From: Onchocerca lupi
Lineage: Eukaryota; Nematoda; Chromadorea; Rhabditida; Onchocercidae
Direction: 5' to 3'
Assembly: GCA_028564675.1 (NCBI GenBank)
Contig: JAOVVO010000005.1
Span: forward strand, 372,001-436,000
DNA length: 64,000 nt
The notes beneath the pieces were generated by a model. The model did no database searches and was not told the origin of the DNA. It saw only the letters and a program-made list of their open reading frames with translations. Each line of letters opens with the position of its first letter. Position 1 is the stretch's first letter. Below, piece by piece: positions 1-13,000 of this stretch. Position numbers and translations under genes: made by a program.

Positions 1-209
1 AGGTGCTTCAAATTACAATGATCTTATTAAGCGATATTTGTAATAATCTCTATATGAAGGAATAATTCAAATTTACTATGTTGTGCTACCTTTAAAAGAG
101 AAGCCGTGGATTCATTTGCAATTATACTGCAATTATACTTATTAGTATTGATTTAACTTACTATACTTATTGATTTTATGAGTTATAGAGAAATAAAAGT
201 TGAGCTTAC

Positions 210-3200
210 TGTCAATATCCAAAGTTCCATAAACATCAGGAGAATGACACCATGTTTCTCCTTTTTGCACCAAATGATCTGATAGCGTGTTGAGGTATTC
301 TTTACGGATCTGCAATTCGCCATGTCTTTGAATTTTGTTAAATGAATATTCCATCTGATTGAAAATGGAGCAGCCCAAATTATAAAAAAGCAATAGCTGA
401 AATTGAATTCAACAAAAGATCCGTCGTTTCACCAAAAATTGCCTTTGCGAAAAAGCAGATTTGGTACTATAGATAAAAAATTCAGGACGATCTCGCTTCC
501 ATTTCGTACAGATTACTATTTGCTTTTCAGGTTGACTTAAAAATACTTTTTAAAATACCATAAAATGAAGTTCTTGCATTATCAGTATTTTCTGCAATTT
601 TATTCGTTGCCATACATCTTCATTGCATGCATCAGTATAATTATTGTATGAACGGCAGAAACAATATGCTTTTCCTTTCTGATTTGCAGAACAAAGCGAT
701 GATACTGATCCTGCCCTAAGTGCGAGGCTTTATATTAAATTTAGATTTCAATTCTAAGTTCTCGATTAGAGCAAAAAGCGATCAATTAAAAAAGCAAAAC
801 GAGGACAGTGAAATATTTATACGTCCAAAATGGATTTTCAGCATGCAATACACAAGGTCATTTCAGGCACATCGACACTCAGGTCAGATTTTGGTTTCCC
901 AGGCCAGAATCTTGATTTAATGAGTGATCGTTTGAGTCTTATCCCAAACAAAATGCATATTGCTGATGCACTGATTAGCAATTTCCATTAAAGGTTAATA
1001 TCTACCTCAAGTAGACGTTGACTTACTCAAGCCACATGGCATATGCAATATGATTCAGATGTTTTTCAGCATTCTTGGCTATTGAATGTGTCACCCCACC
1101 ACCTGACACATAAAATTTTAGTTCTGGAAAAAACAAAATGAGACTTATAATGTTTTTATATCTAATGAAGGTGAAACAAAAAGAGATAACCTCACACATG
1201 TTTTTTAAAGCTGAAATTAAAGCAATGAAATCTCATCCTTATCTCACAAATATCTATCTATTCCCTTCCATTCCATTAATTTCCTTTTTAAATTTGCTGC
1301 TTACTTTGTCAAATATGTGCAGTATTGATCAATAACAAATCAATAAATTATAGATACCGTTTCCACTCTTTTTCAAAGTCATTTCAGTATAGCAATAAGA
1401 TGTATGTGTGAGGAATATTGTTTCCATTTGATGTAATGATACATCTTGCAGTTTCTGTTCATTATACTGCATGCACTGCGTCAAATTCTCCAAGGGCTAA
1501 AATTTTTAATTTAGTTTATGGAGAGTTACAAGCAATTTGAATTGTTAAATTCAATTATCACAACTGAAAAATTTCTCTTATAATTTATTATTTCCGTTTC
1601 CCTCAGAAAAGATTCCCTAATTTTAGAATATCGCTATTAATTGGTCGAATTTCATCAATTATTTTGGCAATACTTGATATTGCTAATGAAGAATACTTAA
1701 AAGTACAATTGTATCTACACCTCATATCAATGCAGAATTCTTTGTGAATGAAGTGGTAATTTTTCTGATATATTTTGCGCTAATAATATTAGCTGAACCG
1801 ATTTCTTCATATTGATCAACATTTTTTCTATACTAAATCTTTTTTTTATTATATTCAAGAACCTAACCCAACTTCTGGCCATATTCATTATTTCTGACTC
1901 AAGTTTTTCGTCACACGGTATCTTAGAGCTAACTTCTGTACGACAGCGGCATGCAAAAATTTTCAGCGGCATGTAGTTCGTTTCAAACATTACTGTTTCT
2001 TGGCAAGATCGTAAATTTGTATAATTAACGTTTACCTAAAAAAAAGTTTAAATAGAACCAATTACCAACTTTTTAATAAATGAAACTGAAATATGTTTAT
2101 TACGGATAAAATTAAACTTTGGAGCTCACTTCTACTTCAATGTAACGGCATTTTCCATCATCCAATAATGCATACGAGAAATCGATTGGGTAAAATGCAC
2201 TGCCTGCAGATCAAAAATTGCTTTCAAAAATTATCACCATTACTTTTTATCAACTAATTTTAAAATATCTACACTTTCATTTCCAGAAAACCTCAAATGA
2301 ACCAATTTGCTGATTTCATTTAGACCATTTCTTTTGAACTGTTGATGTTTTCTTACAATTTCAATTATCACTAGCAGAATAACAGTTCAAATGAGCAAGG
2401 AATGAAAGTTCAGAAAATTTCTTTCTTTTATTTATTATTTATTAGTTGTTTCAAATATTCTTTAGTGACGGCTTCTCTATTCAATATCTCAATCTTTTAT
2501 TGCATTTGCCGAAAAAATATTCCGATGTTTCTAATAACAGAAAAAAAAAATGTCATCATTCCATTTAATGGCTTATTTTAAGGCTTTTTTCACATATTTT
2601 ATAGGAATGTAAAATAAGGTTTAACAACTTTTAAGAATATGTCATGAAATAGCTGATCGAAAATCGAAATGAACGATAATTACTATAATTGACTAATTAA
2701 CCTGGTTGTTGAAATAAAACGAAATCATTGTCTGGTGAACGAGAGTCCATATCTAACAAAGTGGTACTATCAATATAATGTAATAGACATGATCTGGATG
2801 ATTTATCGATTAGGAATAAATCATTGAATAGGAATTGATATTGAGAATTGTATTTGCAATGATAACGTATTTTCTTTCTATTGATTTTATTCAATATTAA
2901 ACCCTGAAAATTAAATGAATTGCTTCAATATCATGAATAAAGTAAAAGAACGTTTAAAAACTAGCTCAAAAAGAAATATTGACTTTAATCAACCTGAACT
3001 GAGTCTTGAAGTGGTCATTTGATTAATAAATTTTTCAATTTTTGCTATTAGCAATGAATTTGAAAGTAGATATATAAAATTAAAGCAGTTTAAAGTCGAC
3101 TGCTTCTTGAAGGAAGACGATCGCTTCGAATTACTTTTTGTTTATCATATTCGATGTTAGCAGCATATGCTATAAACAGTTGGAGTACCATTTCTGTTGG

Positions 3201-6200
3201 TTGTTGCTCTTAACAAGAGCCTTACATGAACTAAGATTTTTTGCGAGCAGAAAAGAATGAAACTTATTTGATTGCTAAATCTGGTACTTTTGACACTGTT
3301 TGCGATGCTATGTTCTGCTAAGTAATAACTTTCCTGCCAATCAAAGTTCTTCGGTGCTTTATGAGCAACTTTCTTATTTATTTTTCCAACTTATTTGTCA
3401 TTTTTAAACCGTTACAATTGCAAATGGCAAGAAGAATTGAATAGAAAATAAAATTTCTTTATGTTTAAAGAAAAAGAAACTCACATTATAATTACAAAAT
3501 GTTTGATAATTGCAGCAACACAGCGCTTCAAAATGATCTGTCACAAACGAAACATTTGTTAAACACATACCCATCAATGCTGCAAATTTCTCTTAAATTC
3601 GTTAGCTTTTGGTAGAATTTCATCAGTTATAATACAGAATTATTTCTCTTCTGACAATCTAGTATTTTAACTTCGCTTGAATTTTGGCTCTTACAAATTA
3701 CACGGCAAAATCTATTGCCAAGATTAACTTATTCATTTGTTCGAATTTAAAACTGAGCTAAATTCAAAACTGTAATTGCTTTCATATGCAGTTATTCATT
3801 GTGATTTTGTATTCTGCATTTCGCAAACTAAAATGAAGGATTTATAAAAAAATTTACCAAATCACTAAACTTTAATTCAATTTTTGAACAATTTAAATTA
3901 CATATTTTTTCAGCAATATCGAAACTTACGTATTAACTGAATACATCGTGTTTTGACAATATCCATCAAGCGAATATCCCAGTTTGCATAATAATGGCAT
4001 CCAGCAGCTATTCCATTCGTAAAAATATTGTGGCCAGATTTCTCGGTTAGAAATTCGTCAGTTGACAAGTAGTATTTATACTGTGCTTTTAAAATTTCCA
4101 AATAAAGTGGGCAATACTGCAAATAAGATAGATTCACTGAATACTTTAAGAGAGATTTTTTCGAGTATTTCGATTCAAAGATATTTTACTGACAGAAGTC
4201 AAATTCAGTAGATAGTGTAAATTTCACATGTTCTTTTCGACTAGAACCAAGACAACTATTGGTGACCTAAACGTAAGAGCCAAGTCAAAAAAGTTCCATG
4301 ACAATAAAATCAGGCTAAAGTTTCACATGATAGTTCAACTGCGCATTGTGCTGGTTTGATTTAGGCCCAAAAAGTTGCTAGCTATATAATGAATATGATT
4401 TGTTAAATAAGTCCTTTTAGACCAGGAAATGAAAAAGAAGAGAATAAACGAATAAAATAATAATAGGAATGATCGTATGAAAAATTTGTTTTTCCACGAA
4501 AAACCTAAAAAACTTCAAAAAAAATTACACTTTTGATACGAATTCCATCCAAAATATCTTCTATTTTTCCTCGAAGCGTAATTTTTTTCGTTTTCTTATC
4601 ATATTTATAGGTATATCTTGTATTGTTATCATTAGATATGCCACACGCCATAAATTCGTTGTAAGCCGTTAGCTGTTCAATACCTACCAATATACTGTTG
4701 GAAATTCGATCTGAAAAATAATTTAAAATTCCAAAAAGAAAAATCTTAAAAAACAAGTTTTAGCCACTCTCAAAAATTAACTCTAAAATATCTACCTTGA
4801 CAGATGTCAATCAAATCACCATAACAACAACATTCATAGCCATATTCATCATAAGTCATCCAAACGACACATTCGTTGTCTTCCTGAAAACTCGACATCT
4901 TTCTTCTGTTCAATTTTTAAGCACTGAATAGCAGTAACTATGTCTTGTCTCACATATTTCCAGCACTTTGAATGCGATCAGCTCGAAATTTCGCTTGGTT
5001 TGTCTTTTAATCAAAGTTTGTATCAAAAATTTTGCTTAAATAACATTGGCAAGTTAAAATGTGTTATGTAGAAACTCGAATTTGTATTCAAATTTATATT
5101 TAAAATGTGATAAGTAATGTAGAAATCCGAATTTATTTTCAAAGTTTAAATGTTGACATGCGAAGTGTGTTGTATTCTGCATTGCAAATCCTTCATATAT
5201 CCGATCTTTGCAGCATTATATGGCCCGAGACGGATGATTTCATGAGCCATCCGATGACCTGTTTGCTCAATTTGTCGTTCGTATAGACTGCTCCGATCGA
5301 GAATATCACTAGCAGTCACAAAGCATACGTTGTTGTTGGTTGTTATTGGAACCTCAAACAGGTCACAGAAAAATTCGTTATTAAATCAACAGTTAGGAGC
5401 GATTTTTCAGATTAAGATAAGTAACTGTATTAAGTGAATTGTTAAGTTAAAATAGTAATATTTTGGAACTTGCTGAAAATTCTTGAGGTTCCAAAACTTT
5501 TATTTTTCCAAACTTCAAATATTTAAAATTGAATTTAACACACTTTTTTAAAGTTCTCTGCATTGCACATTTTCATGGAAGCATTCATTTCAGGCATTCT
5601 ATTTGTTATGTAATAGTTTTCGTCGATGTAAGATTGAGTATCATTGTTATAAGCAGGAACTTCATTAAATACATAGTTATGAATCAAGTTGTACTGTTGA
5701 CTGATCAAGAATTGAAGTTTCAACGTAATTCTCCACTGGACTTCTGTTTTGGCTACCGGACATGGCTTACAACAAAGCAAAAAAATATCATTGTAAATAT
5801 TTTTTGTCGTCTGAAATGTTTTTGGATAAAAAATTGAAAGGAATCAATGATTTTCAACAAAACAATACGTATACTATTTCTAAGTTCCCAAAATTTAAAG
5901 CAAAAAAATGTTTCTCCCAAAATGATAGAAATTTGTAATATCCAAAGTGCATAAAAAAATTTTCATAGAATATCTTATTCACTAAGTTGGCTAGTCAGTT
6001 TGGTTCACTGAAGCAACCTAAAAGCGAAATACTTTTCTCTAGAATTTCACGTTTAAAATTCTTCCAAAATTACCATAACCCATGCTGCATAGTACAAACT
6101 ATTGTATTCGGCATTCTCTTTTGCATAAATGTCCAAATCATCACAAAGTGGTTGAGCAGCTTTTTCAAATTCTTCATATGTTATATCTTGTTGGTCCCAC

Positions 6201-6293
6201 GGATAATTCGGATCATTAAAATATAAGATGTCGTCAAAGCCAATCATATTCTGATAATATTTAATCCCATAAATACAGTAATTATATTCTGGT
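210..6293 (-). CDS. Unrecognised multi-exon gene, Cys/Tyr/Asn-rich, probably extracellular protein (partial)
   Basis: I do not recognise the family. Five consecutive minus-strand exons have good splice signals and mostly matching phases: 6293-6074, 5765-5544, 4883-4796, 4710-4529 and 4116-3930 (acceptors such as TTTTTTAG, TTTTCAG and TTTGCAG; donors such as GTAATT, GTAGAT and GTAAGT). Further candidate exons on the same strand are about 2900-2700, 2212-2133, 2000-1865 and 396-210, but their phases do not all join, so at least one exon is missing there. The peptide is rich in Tyr, Asn, Asp and Cys, has no long hydrophobic run, and contains a Cys cluster (ECCCYGD) in the 88-nt exon at 4883-4796. 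This suggests a secreted or cell-surface product. Neither the start codon nor the stop was found; the gene may extend past both 6293 and the left edge. It could be two adjacent genes. The exons are fairly sure, their assembly into one gene is not. Confidence 0.5.
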
Positions 6294-7510
6294 CTAAAAA
6301 ACGACAATATAACTCTCGGAATTATCTTAAACAGTCTGATTATGGATCTAGAAAAAGTTATTCCGTTTTTCGTTTAACGATTCTGACTCATATACTTTTG
6401 TCAATCTGAACCAAAAGGCAATAAGGCATCATCCACTCAAAAAATCAAACTGAAAAATCAAATTACTATGCAGTTTTCGCATACCGCACGCTTCTTTATT
6501 TATATTTTGAATTTTCTATTGAAAAAAATTGATTAACTGGCATGATGTTTGCATCTTTTTAAATTGCAAATGTCATCTATTTTACTACAAGATTTCCATC
6601 GCATATGCATATTTTGTATGCTTAGAAATAATTCAGCAAGAAATTGAGTAGTGCATTTAATAGGTATTTGATTTGACTCATATTTTGTGCTTACTTACTC
6701 GTCTATAAAGTGTCAGTAAAAATCTGATATTGGTTTATTTTATTTTAGGTAACGCATATTTTTGGTTTAGGAAAGAGAAACATTTTCAGCTATTTCAGAC
6801 TAAAAGTTTCATGAGAGCTCGCAGTCTCAAATCTTATACATTTTTGATTCTTATTTAGTATTACTGACTTAGCATGTTATTTCAAACTACAGAATACTTT
6901 ATACAACTTTTAGATTTGTTTCTATGAATCAATGTCATCAAATTATTTAAGCTTATCATTTTCTTCATCTTATTCAAATATATTTACACTATCAATATTA
7001 TTTTACCTATTACACACTATCTTTAATCATTAGAACATGTGCCGTATCTTTACTGTTTTTTCTCACAGTCATGATAGCATCTCTTCAGTTTAAAAAATAG
7101 AATTATTAATTACTAAAGATTTTAATTTTTAAGATTGAATCAAGAAGAGAACTGACTTGTACATTGTTGCATTAGATGGATTGAAGCATTCTGCTTCTAT
7201 GTCGGGGAAATTTGTTGTTGTTGAGTATGTATAAGTGCTCTGAGACGTGTTAATTCTGACATATGAATTCTAAACAAGTCTAAATACTTAATTACTGAAT
7301 AAAAAAATGGTAATCAGCAAATTAACTATTGAAATATAGATGGATTTTTCTGCGATGTTTGCCTAAAAAAATCTCCTTCACTTTTAACAATGCAATCTGC
7401 AAGAAGTTAAATCCGTAGTACGAGCATCCGTAGCACTATAAAAAGTAATCGACACTTTCATTGCAAAGAACCATTGGAAGTTTCCTTAGAATCTAATATT
7501 AATTTAATAA

Positions 7511-7728
7511 TCTATATAAATAAAAATATAAATGTCCGTTGTTCATTTCCACACAACGTTTTAAGTTCTCCATCGATTTATTTGAAATTTTGAGATAACG
7601 TTGCATTTGAATATGCGCGTATTTAAGAACTTTCGGAGATTTAAGGTTTTGAATAAATGAACATTTACATTTTTACTTAAATAGACTTTTTATTTTTTTG
7701 ATACGCTTCGTGTGGCCGGTCCAGCTAG
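7511..7728 (+). mobile_element. Short non-autonomous Helitron-like remnant
   Basis: The segment begins TCTATATAAATAAAAAT and ends CCAGCTAG, with an A just before and a T just after. This is the arrangement expected for a Helitron (5' TC, 3' CTRR, insertion between A and T, no target-site duplication). The internal stretch with CACACAACGTTTTAAGTTCTCC resembles a widespread family of TCTATATA-type elements as I recall it. At 218 bp it encodes nothing, so it would be non-autonomous and old; the subterminal hairpin is poorly preserved. Alternatively it is an unrelated repeat with similar ends. Confidence 0.5.
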
Positions 7729-8882
7729 TTTTTCATAAAAATCTCAAATATCATCTAACACTGATATGTAGAAAAATATGTCGATTTAAATGATTTTTCG
7801 GAAAGTAATGTAAAACGAATTTCAAATCTTTTTGCATAATTATAACATTTAAAAGAGATAATTTGGCAACTGAAGCACTAACAGTTGTTATTATAAAATA
7901 GTATAAAGTTGCTGTTGAGACGCTAAAATGCATTCTGGAGGAAAACAACCCTTCGAGAGAATCACAAAATGTTTCTGCAACCTTTGTAACGAATGCATTT
8001 AATTTTTATAATCCTTAAGTCCATTTTCCTACATTGAATATTTGCATAATTCTAAGTTTTCAAATAAAGGCGAATAAATCCAGAAGAAGCAAAGAAAATG
8101 AAGATTTATTGTGGGTGTAAAAGTTAAAATAATCAAGAAATTATAAAGCGACAAAAAGGACATGCAAATATGATTTCTGAAAATGCCACCTGAAGAGGAC
8201 ATTGCACCTGTTAGAACCAACAAAAGATTTCATTGCCCTAACTTTCATAGCAGCAAATCTGTTGTTTAAGTTGCTTAATCACGCTTAGTTAAATTATTTT
8301 TTCCATTAATTTCGGTCAATCCTATCTAACGTGATTTATCATACAAATCACTCAATTATGAAGATCAACTTGCACCATTCGCAAAAATTTAAGACTTTAA
8401 CTAGACAATAAGAAAATTCGAAACTTTAACTAAAAAATAAAGGTCGAATCACTTAAGTTCTCGATGAATGAATATAAATCACAAGGAAATTGGCTTGAAC
8501 TATGATAGCGACTATTTGAAGGACATAATTTCAATTTTGCAATAAAATTAATTTTTGCAACCAGGTCTTTATTCAAGCTTCATTTATTAATTCTGCCATT
8601 ATTTTCATTTTACGTCTCAAATAAAACAAAAAAAAAAGTCTTCTGAATAGAAATATAAAGTGAGCTTAGAAATAAATATATGTCTGCAGTCATTTTTAAC
8701 TAGTTTATTCGATTCAAATGTTGTCGCATTGATATGCTTCAGGAAAGTCATTAAGTAAGAAAAGAAATCTAAGATGATTTGAATTGCTTAATTGCAATTT
8801 CCAAATTATCTCCAAGATTGCATGTTGGCCCACTTGATGCAATTTCCCTTTTTAAATGATCTATATTCGAAAAAAAAAAAAG

Positions 8883-8962
8883 ATGAAATTCAAATCTTTT
8901 GTTCGGAAGAATTTTGACTAATAAGAGCCCAAATTCCTTCGAATAAGAGATTTGAATTTCAT
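8883..8962. repeat. Imperfect inverted repeat (hairpin)
   Basis: A perfect 15-bp core arm (ATGAAATTCAAATCT, 8883-8897) is repeated in reverse complement at 8948-8962. The match continues imperfectly inward through TTTTGTTCGGAAGAAT and ATTCCTTCGAATAAG, giving arms of about 33 bp around a loop of about 17 bases. It has no coding capacity; it could be a MITE-like remnant or an RNA hairpin. Confidence 0.6.
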
Positions 8963-10029
8963 TTTTATATAAGTATAGATGATTACAGTGATTATCTGCA
9001 GCCTAAAGTAACAATGGCCTACTGTAATGGGTCATTTTAAATGAAATGCTAATATTTCAAAAACTGATCTTCATTAAGGATTTTTCGTCATTTAAGCTAA
9101 TTAGACAAAGCCATGATCGATCATCCTGAACGTTGTTGTTACAAAGTAGCATAAATGCTTCAATCGAATTTTAATGGTTTAATATTTCTCAGAATTGCAT
9201 CAGTTAGGCAAATAGTATTATCTTTAATATCTTGTTATGACTAAATGATTGCTAAAGGAAGTGATGACGAGAAGTTTTTTGGAAAGATATATCGCATCTC
9301 GTGATAGCAACGATAATCATTCTAAAAAATTGAATTATGATGTGAGTGATTTATTTTTTAAAATTTTTAGAATTTTTTGATTGCTGAATTTATATGAATA
9401 ATTCCCGCCATAATTTCATTTTTAAACTGAAATACTGAATTGGTAAAATAAACGGTTTTAAGCGTTAAATAACCAATTAAATAAACGTGATTATATGTAG
9501 GGCATGAATATATATCGATAAGCGACATTGACGATAATTGAACTGCATTTTGATAATTCAGTTCTTGAATTCAAAATAAATCATTTTCTTCTTTTGCCGA
9601 AATCGAGAATACAGAAGTAAAAGTTATAAGTATCAAAATAATTTGCAAGAGAAAGCAGGGAAAATGAAATAAAGATATCTTCAATATTATTTCTGTTTAG
9701 TAAATTTTTGAAGAAATTAAAAGTAGTAAGCCAATTTTCTGCAATCTATACAAATTTTTAACGATGAAATTAGTGCAAAATGAAATCTATTAAAAAGAAA
9801 TTATTCGATATGGCAAGCATTTTTTCTTCTGCCATAATTTATGAAGGTTGTTTCGTAATTCTGATCATTTTCCTCGCATTCGAAAAAGGTCAAGAACACT
9901 TTGTTAAAATTAGAAAAAAAAATTATTCCTAATCGTGTGCAATTTTAATTATAACAAATAAAGTTAGATTTACCAAATTTCTAATTTCATTACTTTTTCT
10001 CAGTCTGTACAAAAGAGAATGCGTAAGCC

Positions 10030-10040
10030 GATATTTCAGA
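10030..10040 (+). promoter_or_regulatory. Likely spliced-leader acceptor of trehalase 1
   Basis: GATATTTCAG followed by A and then the ATG at 10041 gives a near-perfect nematode acceptor directly before the start codon. In filarial genes such a site usually receives the SL1 spliced leader. An upstream 5' UTR exon joined by cis-splicing is the alternative. Confidence 0.5.
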
Positions 10041-13000
10041 ATGAAACATTGTGCAATTTGTATTCAAATTCTATTTATAATGGACATGTTGACACGACTT
10101 TCATCGTTCTCACCAATTCTTGCACAACTCGGTGCTGTGATAAAAGGTATTTTGGAGCAGAAAAATGCCTCTCAAGTTTGCGATGAATCGGATAAGACTG
10201 GAAATTGGTTCGTAATGGAATTGATAACTTTTTGATAATAATGGGTAGAGCAGCTAATCCATTTGTACCTGTCCTGCCCATAGCAGGTAGCTTGCAGGCC
10301 TTATTCTGTTTAGCTGATGCCATTTGCTACTATATAGATTCTGATTAAACTGTGCACGAGAAAATATGATATTAGTATTTTGATTTATAAAACTTTTCTT
10401 CAACTCTGTTTGAATCCAGAATTTTAGATATCTTGGTTCAAGCATCAACTTTGGTAGAAAATAACTGCTAGTTCAATTTGCTTTTCTCCGAACGAAAATT
10501 TTGAGTACGACTTTTTCAGGTTTATCTATTGCAGCGGTAAGATATTAGCTGCAGTGGCTCTACATCAGCTGGAATTTGATTACAAAACATTTGTCGACCG
10601 ACCGCTAAAGGCTGATCCAAGTAAATATCAAGTTTTCAAAACCATTTTTGCATTATTCATAACTTAAATTTAGACTGGAAAAAAGCGAGAAATTTTATAT
10701 TCTAACATGCGTGCATAACTGTTGATATTAGTAAGATCCTTTTGAAATAAGCAGGATATATCTTTAAAAAACCAAATTTCATCAACTGTCATTCTGATGT
10801 AGTATGATAAACAACCACTCATATATTTTAATCGCTTTTGCAATAAAGTATTGCCTACTTATAATTTATTGTTTTATGAATTTTAGATACTATCCGTATC
10901 GAATTTTTCAAAAAGTTCAAAGATAAAAATGTGGAAAATATTAATCCACAGGAATTATTAGCTTTTCGGGATCGCTACTTTGACCAAGAGGGGACAGAAC
11001 TAGAGAAATGTACTATTCCGGAATGGCGAGAATTACCACCTAAAATTGCTCGGATAAAGGATGAGTCTCTGAAACAATTTGCAATATTTTTGCATAGACG
11101 ATGGAAAGAGTTATGTAGACGTGTAAGTATAATATGAGCTTTTACCATTAAATGTTGAAATATTTAGTAATTTATATATTGTACGTAATATCTCTTTCAA
11201 CTTCTCTGCTAACATCTTTTTAAATATTTTATAATTTTGTATGCTTTAGAAGCCTAATCAATTTCACATATAAACCAGTAATATGGACAAATATAAGTCA
11301 TCGAACAAATTTTCGCTGAATCAAAACTTCGGGATTTCTGGACAATCAATTTATGCATATATTTTAAAGGTTAAACCAATCAAGTATCCAGAACGACATT
11401 CACTGATCGCAGTACCCAAACCATTCATCGTGCCAGGGGGTCGATTTAGGGAATTTTATTACTGGGATGCATACTGGATCATTAAGGGTTTGATCGCTAG
11501 CAATCTTTTACAAATGGTTAAAAACATGCTGACGAACTTCCTACACTGTGTTAAGAGGTGCCTTTTTTGTGCATCTGCATTCCTAATTTATCTCTTGTAC
11601 CAAATCATTCCATCACAGAAAATGATGTGTTTATAAGCTGAGATACTTTACAAAATGCAACTCAATGATGATCATGACTGTAGGCTGAATCCTTGTGAAG
11701 AAAATGAAATTTTTTAGAAAATATTCGAAATCAGTAATTTGAAAGTAAGATTCGCTCATACTGCAAATAAAAACTTCCTTTGATGTCTGGAATAAGAGAG
11801 TGTATGCTTCCGAAAGAAAGTGAAAACTTTTTCTTCGAGACTACTAATTAAATCAAATCAAACTAAATCAGTCTATCTCAGAAATTAAAGGATCATCCAG
11901 AATCACTTCAATATTATAATTTTTTTTTGGCTTAATCCCAAATTTTTTAAAATGTCGGTTGTAACCATTTTTAATTCATTGCATGTTAAAACTGCTTCAG
12001 ATTCGGATTTGTACCGAATGGTGGACGTGTTTACTATTTACGACGTTCACAGCCACCATTTTTGATCCCAATGATATATGAATATTATGAGGCTACCAGA
12101 GATATTAAGTTTATCAAAGAAAATTTTCAATATCTTGTGGAAGAATTTGAATTTTGGAATAAAAACAGGTAGCTAATTAACATATGTTCATTGCAGTTAT
12201 ATCTAAATTTATTCGATCTTTTTTAATGATTACAGTTTAGAATATTCCTTTCAATTATTTCAATTCTGTATAGACAATATGATCTTCTCAACCAATTTTA
12301 AGTTGTAAGCACTTTTTACAGCCTTATTAGCATAATTGATGGTAATAATTCTTGAAAATGACTGATAATTACAACTCTTCACACAATGTGTTTATGTTTT
12401 CCATGTCTAATACATCAGGTCGTACAAGTCTGAAGCTTTTTGTCTCGAAACCTAAGCAATATCGATGATCTAGAAGAATGGATGGAAATGCACTAAAAAA
12501 GTTTTTAAATGGTTTAGGTCATTGGTAGTAACGGATAAACATGGAAAGAAACATACTGTGTATCAGTATCGTTCTCTATCAAACGTTCCTCGTGCGGAAG
12601 GATTTCGACCTGATGTTATATTTGCGCAGCACGTCAAGAAGCAGGATAGACCAAAATTTTTTCAGGTGCTGTAACTTATGGCTAAAGCATAATATTAGTC
12701 CTTAAGATGAATTTATTGATTTATCATCGAGTGTAAATTTTAAATGTCCATTTAAATAAGCGCATATGATGTCAGATGGACTCAGAATAGCAATGGAATC
12801 CGACTGTTCTCTAATAAAGTAAATTTTTCATAACTAACTATTTGCAGAATATTGCGTCAACTGCTGAATCAGGTTGGGACTTTTCGTCTCGATGGTATAA
12901 AGATCGGCAAACGAGGAAAACCATCGAAACAACGAATATAGTCCCAGTGGATCTGAATGCATTACTTTGCTGGAATGCTAATATTCTTAAATATTTGGCA

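Larger units (their letters stand above)
6294..10029. other. Gene-free AT-rich stretch upstream of trehalase 1
   Basis: I see no supported gene here. Open frames are short, AT-driven and lack splice context. It holds a short Helitron-like remnant (7511-7728) and an imperfect inverted repeat (8883-8962). A weak minus-strand exon-like segment around 7175-7215 could be another exon of the left-hand gene but was not strong enough to list. Confidence 0.5.

Noticed and set aside
10208..10519. Slightly GC-richer segment open on both strands, considered as a retrotransposon fragment
   Set aside because: It is the first intron of trehalase 1, and I could not match it to any reverse transcriptase motif.
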